This document shows positions 6,606 through 13,756 of a DNA stretch of 17,117 nt, piece by piece. The notes under the pieces were generated by a model that made no database searches, was not told the DNA's origin, and was given only the letters and a program-made list of their open reading frames with translations. Location of the stretch: the NCBI GenBank assembly GCA_900552305.1, contig URZD01000021.1, positions 1-17,117 of the forward strand, read 5' to 3'. The stretch is from an uncultured Eubacteriales bacterium (GTDB taxonomy: Bacteria; Bacillota; Clostridia; Monoglobales; Monoglobaceae). How positions within the stretch are numbered: the first letter of the stretch is position 1; the number at the start of each line of letters is the position of its first letter. The position numbers were made by a program, and so were the translations under genes.

Positions 6606-6681
6606 TGGTGGGCACAATAGGGCTCGAACCTATGACCCTCTGCTTGTAAGGCAGATGCTCTCCCAGCTGAGCTATGCGCCC
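6606..6681 (-). tRNA. tRNA-Val (anticodon UAC), copy 2
   Basis: A full cloverleaf of 76 nt on the minus strand with encoded CCA. The acceptor stem is GGGCGCA with TGTGCCC; the D-arm AGCTCAGCTGGGAGAGC is standard. The anticodon stem TCTGC/GCAGA holds the loop CTTACAA, anticodon TAC; the T-arm GGTTCGAGCC is standard. Identical to the copy at 6724-6799, 42 bp away. Confidence 0.96.
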
Positions 6682-6723
6682 ACATATGCGACATTCCGCT
6701 GAATATACGCGGTTAAAACAAAA

Positions 6724-6799
6724 TGGTGGGCACAATAGGGCTCGAACCTATGACCCTCTGCTTGTAAGGCAGATGCTCTCCCAGCTGAGCTATGCGCCC
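6724..6799 (-). tRNA. tRNA-Val (anticodon UAC), copy 1
   Basis: 76 nt on the minus strand with encoded CCA, identical base for base to the tRNA at 6606-6681. Loop CTTACAA gives anticodon TAC for valine. It is the first gene after the promoter at 6847-6875. Confidence 0.96.
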
Positions 6800-6846
6800 G
6801 TAATTTTTAACCGAAAATAAATTCAACTGAAATGTCAGCAACACTT

Positions 6847-6875
6847 ATTATACACAATACCAACCGATTTGTCAA
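6847..6875 (-). promoter_or_regulatory. Consensus promoter for the tRNA-Val pair
   Basis: On the minus strand TTGACA (6875-6870) and TATAAT (6852-6847) are perfect and exactly 17 bp apart, about 48 bp before the first tRNA. This is an ideal sigma-A promoter, as expected for stable RNA genes. No other good promoter is visible before yceD, so it may also drive yceD and rpmF. Confidence 0.85.
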
Positions 6876-6901
6876 TAGTAATTCCGACTTTTTTTCGATT
6901 T

Positions 6902-7822
6902 TTAAGCAACTTTTTTCTCTTTTGCCGCGTTTTCGGCGGTTTTCGGCTTGAATTTGAACTCCGAAACCGCGATTCCGACAAGAGTCACAGCCATTCCGAC
7001 AAGCGCCGCGCCGCCAATAATGCTGCGGTTATATACCGACTGTGCGACAAGCGTCACAAGCGGCGAAAGAAAAAGATAGCGGCTTGTCGTTGTCGCGCCC
7101 AGCTTTTCGACCGATATATTCCACCCCGCAAAGCATATCGCCGAGGCAAAAACGCCGAGGAACAGCAGATTTCCCGCGATGCTTATACTCTTCAGATGCC
7201 GCAAAGCTTCGCCGTGATTCCCGAAAATCATAAACGGCAGCATAACGACAAGAGAATAGAAAAACAGCCGCCGCGTCACCTGAAACCTGCTTATTCCGAA
7301 TTCGGAAATTTTCTTAACCAAAATCGAATAAACCGCCCACAGCCAAATACTGAAAAATATAATCACATCGCCTGTAAGACCCGTTTCAAGCGTCCGCGAA
7401 TCTCCGAAGCAGATAAAAAACACGCCGACAAGCGATATAAGCATACCGATAAAAATCTTTGCCGTAAGCTTTTCGCCCAGCAGTCTGCTTGCAAGCAGCG
7501 CGGTAAATATCGGTGCAGTCGCGGTGATAAACGATACGCTTGCGGGACTTGTGTATTCAACCGCCACGTTCTCCAGATACTGGTACAGAGCCGCGCCCGA
7601 AAGCGCCGCCGCGAACAGATACCCCTCCTGCTTTGCGCCGCAGACGGTCGGCCGCTCCGGGCAAAGAATCCAAAGCGTTGTATACGCGATAATATACCTT
7701 ATAAACAGTATTTCAAGCGACGAGAGCGCCCCTTCAAGATATTTTGTGGAAACAAACGTGATTCCCCACACAAAAACCGTAAAAAACGCCGCCGCGTGAT
7801 ATTTCAAAACTCCCTTTTTCAT
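6902..7822 (-). CDS. DMT-superfamily transporter (EamA family)
   Basis: Inner-membrane transporter of the drug/metabolite superfamily, with about ten transmembrane helices arranged as two EamA repeats (roughly residues 8-140 and 150-290 of 306). The beginning, FFTVFVWGITFVSTKYL, and the segments LEILFIRYIIAY and VSFITATAPIFTALLASRLLGEKL are typical of the family; the second repeat has TTSRYLFLSPLVTLVAQSV. The C-terminus is lysine-rich and cytoplasmic. The start MKKGVLKYHAAAFF at 7822 has AGAGG just upstream; a longer in-frame start would add 42 hydrophilic residues not seen in the family. The substrate (amino acid, metabolite or drug) cannot be read from sequence. It lies beside an AraC-type regulator gene on the same strand, with 189 bp between them. 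Confidence 0.9.
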   Translation of the reverse strand: MKKGVLKYHAAAFFTVFVWGITFVSTKYLEGALSSLEILFIRYIIAYTTLWILCPERPTVCGAKQEGYLFAAALSGAALYQYLENVAVEYTSPASVSFITATAPIFTALLASRLLGEKLTAKIFIGMLISLVGVFFICFGDSRTLETGLTGDVIIFFSIWLWAVYSILVKKISEFGISRFQVTRRLFFYSLVVMLPFMIFGNHGEALRHLKSISIAGNLLFLGVFASAICFAGWNISVEKLGATTTSRYLFLSPLVTLVAQSVYNRSIIGGAALVGMAVTLVGIAVSEFKFKPKTAENAAKEKKVA

Positions 7823-8011
7823 ATGTAATACCTCTTTTTCCGTACCAAATATTTTTCTTACGCCGCCCATGCCGTGCGCCCGCGGCGTGCGGTCTTTATT
7901 TGTCCTTTGTGCGCCGCGCACATTCGGAGGGTACCTTTTCGCGGTCATTCACCGCGCCCGCAGCAGGCAATTTTCTCTCCCCGCCGCCATATAACGCGCC
8001 CGCGGCAGCCG

Positions 8012-8842
8012 TCACTCCCCCGCCGCGCCGTTCTTCCTCCCCCTCCCGCGGACAGACGACGGCAGCGTTCCCGTATATTTTTTATATGTTCGCGAAAAAT
8101 ACGACATATTTTCAAACCCGCACGAAAGCGCCGCCGCGGAAACGCTCATTCCGCTTTCAATCAGCCGCTTTGCCTCCTTGCACCGTATTGCGTTTATATG
8201 CTCAAAAACCGTTTGCCCCGAAAACCGCTTGAACTCCCGCGCAAGGTGATACTTGCTCACCCCCGCAGACGCCGCTATCTCGTCAAGCGTCAGCACGTCG
8301 GCAATATGCCGGCGAATATACCGCACAACGCTCTTTATGCGCTCGACCGTGACCGAGCTTTGCTGCGCTGCGTCCTCGGCGACAAAATGGTCGCGGTAAA
8401 GCCGTATCAGCAAGCCGAGCACGGCATGGCGCACCGCCGCAGTGCGGATTTTCCCCTGCAAGCCGTAACACTTTATTACCCTGTCAAAATCACGGCAAAG
8501 CTCCGCGTCGCGGATACAATCCTCAAACAGCGTCTCATCTGTCGGAACACCGTTTTCCGCGCAAAACCTGTGGTCGATTATCAGCACATTATACCTCACC
8601 GAGCCTTCGGAACATACCCTGTGCAGCCTGTTTGAGTTTACGACAACAACGCTGCCGCGGCAAAACGGTATATCCTTGTCGTCAACCGTGACGTACCCCT
8701 CGCCGTCCGTGCAGTAAAGCAGCTCGATATTTATATGCCAGTTATACGTCATATTTACCGTACTCAGCCTTGAATCGCGGTGCAGAATAAACGGCAGCTC
8801 CGGATTCTCCATTATATGCGGCTCGTAAAGCGAATCGGACAC
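8012..8842 (-). CDS. AraC-family transcriptional regulator
   Basis: 276-residue DNA-binding regulator. Residues about 20-95 look like the AraC-type cupin sensing domain (HINIELLYCTDGEGYVTV, a metal- or sugar-binding beta barrel). Residues about 168-265 form two helix-turn-helix motifs: LTLDEIAASAGVSKYHLAREFKRFSG and the C-terminal SVSAAALSCGFENMSYFSRTYKKYTG. The start codon is GTG at 8842, chosen for the ribosome site GGGAGGTG seven bases away. It is divergent from the isomerase gene at 8984, so it probably controls that gene and the sugar set beyond it, in response to a sugar or derivative. Its C-terminus, RGRGRKNGAAGE, is a short basic tail. Confidence 0.93.
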   Translation of the reverse strand: MSDSLYEPHIMENPELPFILHRDSRLSTVNMTYNWHINIELLYCTDGEGYVTVDDKDIPFCRGSVVVVNSNRLHRVCSEGSVRYNVLIIDHRFCAENGVPTDETLFEDCIRDAELCRDFDRVIKCYGLQGKIRTAAVRHAVLGLLIRLYRDHFVAEDAAQQSSVTVERIKSVVRYIRRHIADVLTLDEIAASAGVSKYHLAREFKRFSGQTVFEHINAIRCKEAKRLIESGMSVSAAALSCGFENMSYFSRTYKKYTGTLPSSVRGRGRKNGAAGE

Positions 8843-8876
8843 AGCGTGACACCTCCCAAAAACGCAAAAAGCAATA

Positions 8877-8933
8877 TTGTGTTAGCACAAGTCAAAAAAA
8901 GCTATTGTTTTCAGCCTGATGTTATTGTAACAT
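8877..8933. promoter_or_regulatory. Two palindromes between divergent araC-type and isomerase genes
   Basis: In the 141-bp divergent intergenic region there are two perfect inverted repeats: TTGTG-TTAG-CACAA (8877-8890) and ATGTTA-TTG-TAACAT (8919-8933). A candidate -35, TTGTTT (8905-8910), stands 17 bp before TAACAT, so the second palindrome would overlap the -10 region of the isomerase promoter, a position fit for repression. AraC proteins more often bind direct repeats, so another regulator could be involved. Confidence 0.4.
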
Positions 8934-8983
8934 ACAAGTAAAGAAATTGCAAATAAAATTTACAGGCGAAAGGCGGTAAAAAT

Positions 8984-9841
8984 ATGTATAATTTTCCTAT
9001 AGGCGCTATGCTTGAGTCCTTCAGAACGGACAGAAGCACGGCAATCAAAAAGGCGGCGGGAATCGGCGCAAGAGGCATACAGATGTACGCCACGCAGGGC
9101 GAGAACTCCCCGGAAAACCTTGACGCGGCGGCAAGACGTGCGCTGCTTGCAGAGGTTAAGGACGCGGGTCTTGTATTCTCCGCGCTGTGCGGCGACCTTG
9201 GCATGGGTTTTGGCAATAAAGAGTTAAACCCGGAGCTTATCGAGAAGTCAAAGCGCATAATCGACCTTGCAAAAGACCTTGAAACCGACATCGTTACAAC
9301 CCATATCGGCGTTGTGCCGGCTGACAAAAACCACGACCGTTACAAAATCATGCAGGAGGCGTGCTTTGAGCTTGCCCGCTATGCGGACAGCATGAACGCG
9401 CACTTTGCAATCGAAACGGGTCCCGAAACGGCAGACGTTCTCTGCGGCTTTCTTGACTCTCTCGGCTCGACCGGCGTTGCGGTAAACCTTGACCCCGCAA
9501 ACTTCAGAATGGTAACCGGCGACGACCCGACAAAGGCGGTCTACACACTGAAAAAGTACATCGTACACACTCACGCAAAGGACGGCGTAAAGCTGCTTGA
9601 CGGCAATCCGGAGTATATCTATCAGGTAGTTCACCCCATTCCCGAGGAGGTACAGGGCAAGAGATACTTTGAGGAGGTACCCCTCGGCACAGGCAGCGTG
9701 GACTTCCCGAGCTACCTTAAAGCGCTTGACGAAATCGGCTACAGAGGTTTCCTTACAATCGAGCGCGAGGTCGGCGAAAACCCCGAGGCAGACATCAAAA
9801 CCGCATACGATTTTCTTACAAAAACAATAAGCGAAAACTAA
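8984..9841 (+). CDS. Sugar phosphate isomerase/epimerase (xylose isomerase-like TIM barrel)
   Basis: 285-residue cytoplasmic enzyme of the AP endonuclease 2/xylose isomerase-like TIM barrel superfamily, which interconverts keto- and aldo- or epimeric sugars with a divalent metal. The four expected metal ligands are visible: Glu144 in FAIETGPE, Asp170 in VNLDPANF, His195 or His197 in IVHTHAKD, and Glu260 in FLTIEREV. The start has AAAGGCGG about 9 bases upstream. It is the first gene after the divergent AraC regulator and has the same codon style (GC-rich third positions) as the two genes at 11366 and 12454, from which it is separated by the AT-rich island. I infer that the three once formed one operon. 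The exact substrate is unknown; related proteins act on inositols, tagatose or psicose. Confidence 0.88.
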   Translation: MYNFPIGAMLESFRTDRSTAIKKAAGIGARGIQMYATQGENSPENLDAAARRALLAEVKDAGLVFSALCGDLGMGFGNKELNPELIEKSKRIIDLAKDLETDIVTTHIGVVPADKNHDRYKIMQEACFELARYADSMNAHFAIETGPETADVLCGFLDSLGSTGVAVNLDPANFRMVTGDDPTKAVYTLKKYIVHTHAKDGVKLLDGNPEYIYQVVHPIPEEVQGKRYFEEVPLGTGSVDFPSYLKALDEIGYRGFLTIEREVGENPEADIKTAYDFLTKTISEN

Positions 9842-9871
9842 AGCTACATTATTGGAATAGCGGAGGAAAAA

Positions 9872-9910
9872 ATGAAAACAATGGGGCTTTATGATGAAAT
9901 GCGGACATAA
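9872..9910 (+). pseudogene. Orphan gene start, 12 codons
   Basis: A strong ribosome site, GCGGAGGAAAA, stands just before an ATG reading MKTMGLYDEMRT and then TAA. This follows the isomerase by 30 bp, the usual distance for a next operon gene, and the sequence becomes AT-rich right after it. The simplest reading is the broken start of a gene lost when the island entered; a short leader peptide is possible but nothing supports it. Confidence 0.4.
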
Positions 9911-9982
9911 TCTTAGAAAAACATAGTTCGCGGTAGTATATAATTAAAGCCGTGAGATTAACGTTAATAAGGGGAAAAGATA

Positions 9983-10765
9983 ATGGATAGGAATTTAAAG
10001 GTTGTTACATTTAACATCAGATGTGTATGGAAAGGTGATGGCATAAACGGTTTTGTTCATCGCGCGGGAATGGTTTATGAAAAGATAATGCGGGAAAAGC
10101 CTGACGTGATTATGTTTCAGGAGATGCGCCAGGAACATCTTGAACTATTGAAAAGGATGTTGCCGGAGTATACCTTTATCGGTCATTTCAGAGAGAATGA
10201 TTACACAGGCGAGGGCTTGTACACAGCAATTTTGAATGAAAGAATACAGTTGCTTGGATTTGAAAGCTATTGGCTAAGTCCAACGCCTTATGTTGCCGGC
10301 TCAAGATATGAAAATCAAAGTGAATGCCCAAGAATATGTATTACCTTAAAACTTCGCGATATGGTTACAGGCAGAGTGTTCCGCGCAGTGAATATACATC
10401 TTGATCATATATCGGATGAGGCAAGAGTTGAAGGAATCCAGCAGGTATTTAAAACCACCGGAGAGCGTAATCAAATTGATGATATGCCAACAATAATTGC
10501 AGGCGACTTTAATGCAGAACCTGATTCCGACACAATAAGTTTTTGTAAAAACTACGATAAATTTAAGGTTTACGAGATTACCGATAAAATAGCGGTAACA
10601 TTTCACAATTGGGGGAAAATGGCTGTAAAAATAGATTATATTTTTGCAACCGAGTCTGTAAAAAACAGTGTGAAATCCGTGTATATATGGGATGATTGCG
10701 ATGAGGGCATATATTTATCCGACCATTATCCCGTGTGCGTGGAATTTGAAATTGAAAAAATATAA
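9983..10765 (+). CDS. Endonuclease/exonuclease/phosphatase (EEP) family hydrolase
   Basis: 260-residue metal-dependent phosphoesterase of the DNase I-like EEP superfamily. The catalytic pattern is complete: Asn11 in TFNIR, Glu47 in MFQEMR, the NIHLDH segment (138-142), GDFNAEP with Asp175 and Asn177, Asp218 in IDYIF, and Asp247-His248 in SDHYPV. Sequence layout resembles the group of small secreted or cytoplasmic phosphatases in Bacteroides and Clostridia that act on phospholipid head groups or sugar phosphates, not the DNA-repair exonuclease III type. No signal peptide is seen. A GGGGAAAAG ribosome site precedes the ATG. Codon use is strikingly AT-rich (ATA, AAA, GAA, ATT) compared with the genes on both sides, which points to acquisition by transfer. 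The substrate is unknown. Confidence 0.9.
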   Translation: MDRNLKVVTFNIRCVWKGDGINGFVHRAGMVYEKIMREKPDVIMFQEMRQEHLELLKRMLPEYTFIGHFRENDYTGEGLYTAILNERIQLLGFESYWLSPTPYVAGSRYENQSECPRICITLKLRDMVTGRVFRAVNIHLDHISDEARVEGIQQVFKTTGERNQIDDMPTIIAGDFNAEPDSDTISFCKNYDKFKVYEITDKIAVTFHNWGKMAVKIDYIFATESVKNSVKSVYIWDDCDEGIYLSDHYPVCVEFEIEKI

Positions 10766-10815
10766 AAGGTAGTGTAAAGCAAAAATGAAAGAATGGCATA
10801 ACAAATTTACAGAAT

Positions 10816-10944
10816 ATCACAGATTTTCGCCTGAAAGCTTGTAAATGCTCGTCTGTGATTAGTCAAGGGTAAAAATGAACATGCTAACGCACGCCCTATG
10901 ACAAATCACAGGGCGACCATTTTAGTATTAGCTAAGCGAAAATC
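10816..10944. repeat. Cluster of nested perfect inverted repeats
   Basis: GATTTTCGC (10822-10830) and GCGAAAATC (10936-10944) are perfect complements that close a 105-nt interior. Overlapping the left arm, ATCACAGA (10816-10823) pairs with TCTGTGAT (10852-10859). Inside, CGCCCTATG (10892-10900) pairs with CACAGGGCG (10907-10915) with one mismatch around a 6-nt loop. The stretch has no gene. It lies between the EEP gene and the deleted transposase and may be the end of that insertion element or a structured RNA. Confidence 0.55.
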
Positions 10945-11230
10945 AGGATACAAGTAACAAAGAATTTTGTTGTCGCTTAGAATATTTCAACCCGGCAACC
11001 TGAGCAGGTGTAAGGTTAGATAAGGAACTATGAGGTCTGATGAAATTGAAAAAGAATACAAACATCATAATCATAGAATTAGCGCTTTCAAAAGATTTTG
11101 GAGAATCAGGAGCAAATTGATGTTTACAAATAGGGCATTGATATTTTTGATTGCCAAATCTGTCTTTGCCATATTTATAAAGTTTTTTGGAGTTGCATCT
11201 TGGGCAACAATTTGGTATAATTTTATCCAT
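10943..11230 (-). pseudogene. Internally deleted transposase (zinc ribbon joined to DDE C-terminus)
   Basis: 95-residue reading frame on the minus strand. Residues about 8-43 form a zinc ribbon with paired CPRC and CPIC, the DNA-binding start of IS1/IS6-like and related transposases (CPRCNSKKLYKYGKDRFGNQ). Residues about 57-85, FFNFIRPHSSLSNLTPAQVAG, are the typical end of a DDE transposase. The roughly 150-200 residues of catalytic core expected between are absent, yet the frame stays open across the join and a good ribosome site (AAAGGAG) precedes the ATG. The element may span about 10783-11326, since AAATGAAAG (10783-10791) and CTTTCATTT (11318-11326) are inverted copies, though 9 bp is short for proof. 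It cannot transpose itself. Confidence 0.72.
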
Positions 11231-11264
11231 GAGATCTTGATCTCCTTTCTCTGATTTTCAGGGA

Positions 11265-11296
11265 GGTATAGGTTTTAGGGGTAAAACCATTATACC
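11265..11296. repeat. Hairpin near the end of the deleted insertion element
   Basis: GGTTTTA (11271-11277) and TAAAACC (11282-11288) around GGGG, extended by GGTATA (11265-11270) and TATACC (11291-11296). About 13 bp of stem. A second perfect palindrome, GAGATC-TT-GATCTC, lies at 11231-11244 over the transposase ribosome site. Either may control the transposase or be part of the element's end. Confidence 0.5.
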
Positions 11297-11365
11297 ATAA
11301 GGAGTTCAAGGTCTCAACTTTCATTTAACTTAACAAAATGCATTATTATAATAGGAGGAACAATT

Positions 11366-12424
11366 ATGAGTAAAGTAAAAATCGCCATGATTGGCGCGGG
11401 CAACATTGCCAACGCCCACATCACGGCATACAAAAGCGTTGAAAACGCAGAGATTTACGCGCTCTGCGACATTAACGAATCAAGACTTAACGAAACGGGC
11501 GACCTTTTCGGAATCGAGCGCAGATACACCGACGTTGACACCATGCTCCGCGAGCTGCCCGAGCTTGACGCGGCGGACGTCTGCGTCTGGAACTGCAGCC
11601 ATGCCGAGTGCAGCATAAAGGCTCTTAACGCTGGTCTTAACGTTCTCTGTGAAAAGCCGATGGCGTACTCCGCAAAAGAGGCAATCGAGATGAACGAAGC
11701 GGCAAAGAAGAACGGAAAGCTGCTTATGATAGGCTTTGTTCTCAGATTTTCGGATGACGCGAAAATCGCAAAGGACTTCATCGACAACGGCTACCTCGGC
11801 GACATCTACTATTCAAAGGCGCAGTACATAAGACGTCACGGCAGCCCGGGCGGCTGGTTTGCAAACAAAAAGCTCTCCGGCGGCGGCCCGATAATCGATT
11901 TGGGCGTTCATGTAATCGACCTTACGCGCTACCTCATGGGCAATCCCAAGCCGGTATCGGTTTATGCGGCGTCATTTGACAACATAGGCAGACGCGACTA
12001 CCTCAAAACGGACGTTGCATGGAAGCCGCGCGACGCAAAGGACACTGACATCTCAGATGTAGAGGATTTCGCAACGGCAATCATCAGATATGACAACGGC
12101 GCAATCACACAGCTTGAAACCTCGTACACAATCAACGGCGAGGATCAGGCAAAGCGTCAGCTTTTCGGCACGAAGGCGGGTCTTGACCTCTCCGACGGCG
12201 TGAAAATCTTCGGCGAGTACAACAACTTCCTTGCCGACATCGACATCAAAACCGCCAACTACAAGGGCGGCGCGGATATGTTCGTTTCGGAAATGGCTCA
12301 CTTTGTTGACTGTATTCAGAACGGAACAAAGTGCCGCGCAACTCCGGAGGACGGCATAGAGGTCATGAAGATTCTTAACGCAATCTACAAGTCCGCGCGC
12401 GAGGGTCACGAGGTTATCCTCTAA
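11366..12424 (+). CDS. Gfo/Idh/MocA-family oxidoreductase
   Basis: 352-residue NAD(P)-dependent dehydrogenase of the glucose-fructose oxidoreductase/inositol 2-dehydrogenase superfamily. The N-terminal Rossmann fold has GAGNIA at 10-15, the family EKP motif is Glu96-Lys97-Pro98 in VLCEKPMA, and the second catalytic signature GGGPIIDLGVHVIDL (172-186) contains Asp178 and His182. Length is usual. The ribosome site AGGAGGAAC is strong. It is followed after 29 bp by the second isomerase, so the two are surely cotranscribed. Its codon use matches the isomerases and not the AT-rich island just upstream. The enzyme probably oxidises a sugar or cyclitol whose product the isomerases handle, but the substrate is unknown. 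Confidence 0.94.
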   Translation: MSKVKIAMIGAGNIANAHITAYKSVENAEIYALCDINESRLNETGDLFGIERRYTDVDTMLRELPELDAADVCVWNCSHAECSIKALNAGLNVLCEKPMAYSAKEAIEMNEAAKKNGKLLMIGFVLRFSDDAKIAKDFIDNGYLGDIYYSKAQYIRRHGSPGGWFANKKLSGGGPIIDLGVHVIDLTRYLMGNPKPVSVYAASFDNIGRRDYLKTDVAWKPRDAKDTDISDVEDFATAIIRYDNGAITQLETSYTINGEDQAKRQLFGTKAGLDLSDGVKIFGEYNNFLADIDIKTANYKGGADMFVSEMAHFVDCIQNGTKCRATPEDGIEVMKILNAIYKSAREGHEVIL

Positions 12425-12453
12425 GGAATTTTAACGAAAGGCAGGCAATAATT

Positions 12454-13338
12454 ATGAAAATTTCTGTCAGCTCCTATTCGTTTGCGCAGTATGTCGGCGC
12501 GGGTAAAATGACCCAGCTTGACTGCGTTTCAAAGGCTAAGGAAATGGGTTTTGACGCAATCGAGTTTACCGACATTCACGGCACAGACTTTGACGAACAG
12601 CTTGAAAACGCAAAAAAACTCCGTGCGGAGGCGGAGCGCGTGGGAATTACAATAAACGCATACACAATCGGCGCATCGCTCTACAGCGATGACAAAGCCG
12701 CTATGCGCGCCGAGGTGGAGCGCCTGAAGGGTCAGCTGCAAATTGCGGCGGCTCTCGGCGCGGACGTAATGCGGCATGACGTTTGCTACTCGCTCGGCAA
12801 GTCGGGCAATGCGCGCAGCTTTGACCTTATGCTGCCGACAATTGCGGCAAACGCGCGCGAAGTAACCGAATACGCGCAGACACTCGGTATAAAAACGTGT
12901 ACCGAAAACCACGGCTATATCGCGCAGGACAGCGACCGCGTCGAAAGGCTTTTCAACACGGTAAACCATGACAATTACGGTCTTTTGGTAGACATGGGCA
13001 ACTTTATATGCGCGGACGAAAACCCGATTATCGCGGTTTCGCGCGTTGCTCCGTATGCGGTACACGCGCACGTCAAGGATATGATTGTAAGAAACACCCC
13101 CACGGGCGGCTGCCAAAACATGACGCGCGGCGGAAATTACTTCTGCGGCTGCGTTGTGGGCGAAGGCGACATTCCCGTGCGCCAATGCCTGAGAATTTTA
13201 AAGCGGGCAGGCTACAACGGCTATATCTCTCTTGAATACGAGGGCGCGGAGGACTGTATCGGCGGTATCGCAAGGGGACTTAAAAACCTTAAGGGCTTTC
13301 TTGCCGAGGAAGGCATCGACAGCGAACTGACGGTTTAG
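12454..13338 (+). CDS. Sugar phosphate isomerase/epimerase (TIM barrel), second copy
   Basis: 294-residue TIM barrel protein of the same superfamily as the product of 8984-9841 but only distantly like it. Metal ligands are visible as Glu151 in CTENHG, Asp180 in LLVDMGNF, His204 or His206 in YAVHAHVKD, and Glu261 in ISLEYEG. Unlike the first isomerase it has a cysteine-rich insert near 220-233 (GGCQNMTRGGNYFCGC), just after the His motif. The start is supported by GAAAGGCAGG a little upstream. It is the last gene of the sugar set; its final codons, ACGGTTTAG, already match the repeat unit of the array that follows. Confidence 0.9.
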   Translation: MKISVSSYSFAQYVGAGKMTQLDCVSKAKEMGFDAIEFTDIHGTDFDEQLENAKKLRAEAERVGITINAYTIGASLYSDDKAAMRAEVERLKGQLQIAAALGADVMRHDVCYSLGKSGNARSFDLMLPTIAANAREVTEYAQTLGIKTCTENHGYIAQDSDRVERLFNTVNHDNYGLLVDMGNFICADENPIIAVSRVAPYAVHAHVKDMIVRNTPTGGCQNMTRGGNYFCGCVVGEGDIPVRQCLRILKRAGYNGYISLEYEGAEDCIGGIARGLKNLKGFLAEEGIDSELTV

Positions 13339-13458
13339 TCGGCGGTTTAACGGTCGACTTAAACGGCGGTTTAACAGTCGGTATAAAGTCGGTATAAAGT
13401 CGATTTAAAAATCGGTATAAAAGTCGGCTAAATATTCGGTTGAAGATTTGGTTTAATA
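13331..13458. repeat. Degenerate tandem array with 11-12 bp period
   Basis: About ten units of the type AGTCGGTATAAA or GGCGGTTTAAC run head to tail from the stop codon of the isomerase gene. Two adjacent units (AGTCGGTATAA) are identical, the others differ at one to four positions. There is no open frame with ribosome site through it. The gene-free region 13339-13756 otherwise contains one hairpin (13459-13494), a terminator and the next promoter. Confidence 0.7.
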
Positions 13459-13494
13459 TCCGACACGGACGGCAAAGCTCCGCCCCCTGTCGGA
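13459..13494. repeat. Hairpin after the tandem array
   Basis: TCCGACA (13459-13465) and TGTCGGA (13488-13494) are perfect arms around a GC-rich loop. No T-run follows directly, so it is not a standard terminator. Confidence 0.45.
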
Positions 13495-13528
13495 CACGGG
13501 AGCGAAACCCCTTTTAAAAAGCATATTT

Positions 13529-13576
13529 AAAGAGCGACCGAGCTTTGAATTTATATTCAGGCTCGGCGCTCTTTTT
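13529..13576 (+). terminator. Strong Rho-independent terminator after the sugar genes
   Basis: AAAGAGCG-a-CCGAGC (13529-13543) pairs with GCTCGG-CGCTCTTT (13561-13574), 14 bp with one bulged base and a 17-nt loop, ending in CTTTTT. The stem could work in both directions, since the minus strand also ends in a T-rich tract. It separates the sugar set from the ylxM-ffh operon. Confidence 0.85.
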
Positions 13577-13673
13577 GTTCTTCCGCGCGCCGCCCCGCGC
13601 CCGAGCTTTGCGGATTTGCCGTAAAATGCCGCAAAAAATCCGCCGCAAAGGTGAAAAAAATGCGAAAAAACAC

Positions 13674-13702
13674 TTGACATTCGCGCGGGTTTAGTGTAAA
13701 AT
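13674..13702 (+). promoter_or_regulatory. Promoter of the ylxM-ffh operon
   Basis: TTGACA (13674-13679), a 17-bp spacer and TAAAAT (13697-13702), one base from consensus. It lies 54 bp before the ylxM start, and no other strong promoter is seen between ylxM and ffh. Confidence 0.8.
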
Positions 13703-13756
13703 AGCATAGGTGTAAAGCATTTCTCCTTTACAATCTTCAAAAAACGGAGGTGCGGC

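Noticed and set aside
6869..7828. Long open frame on the plus strand (319 codons) across the transporter gene
   Set aside because: It is the antisense of the DMT transporter, very rich in Arg and Lys, with no ribosome site and no known family; the minus-strand protein has clear membrane helices.
7823..8011. Small gene or RNA between transporter and regulator
   Set aside because: The 189-bp gap is GC-rich with scattered short palindromes such as CGCCCGCGG, but no start with ribosome site, no strong hairpin with T-run and no known RNA pattern.
7874..8635. Plus-strand open frame of 253 codons over the AraC regulator
   Set aside because: Arg/Pro-rich shadow of the regulator gene; no domain or ribosome site.
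10346..10606. Minus-strand open frame of 86 codons inside the EEP gene
   Set aside because: Antisense to the catalytic motifs of the EEP protein, with no supporting signals.
12529..13185. Minus-strand open frame of 218 codons over the second isomerase
   Set aside because: Shadow frame caused by high GC at third positions; the plus strand has full metal-binding motifs.
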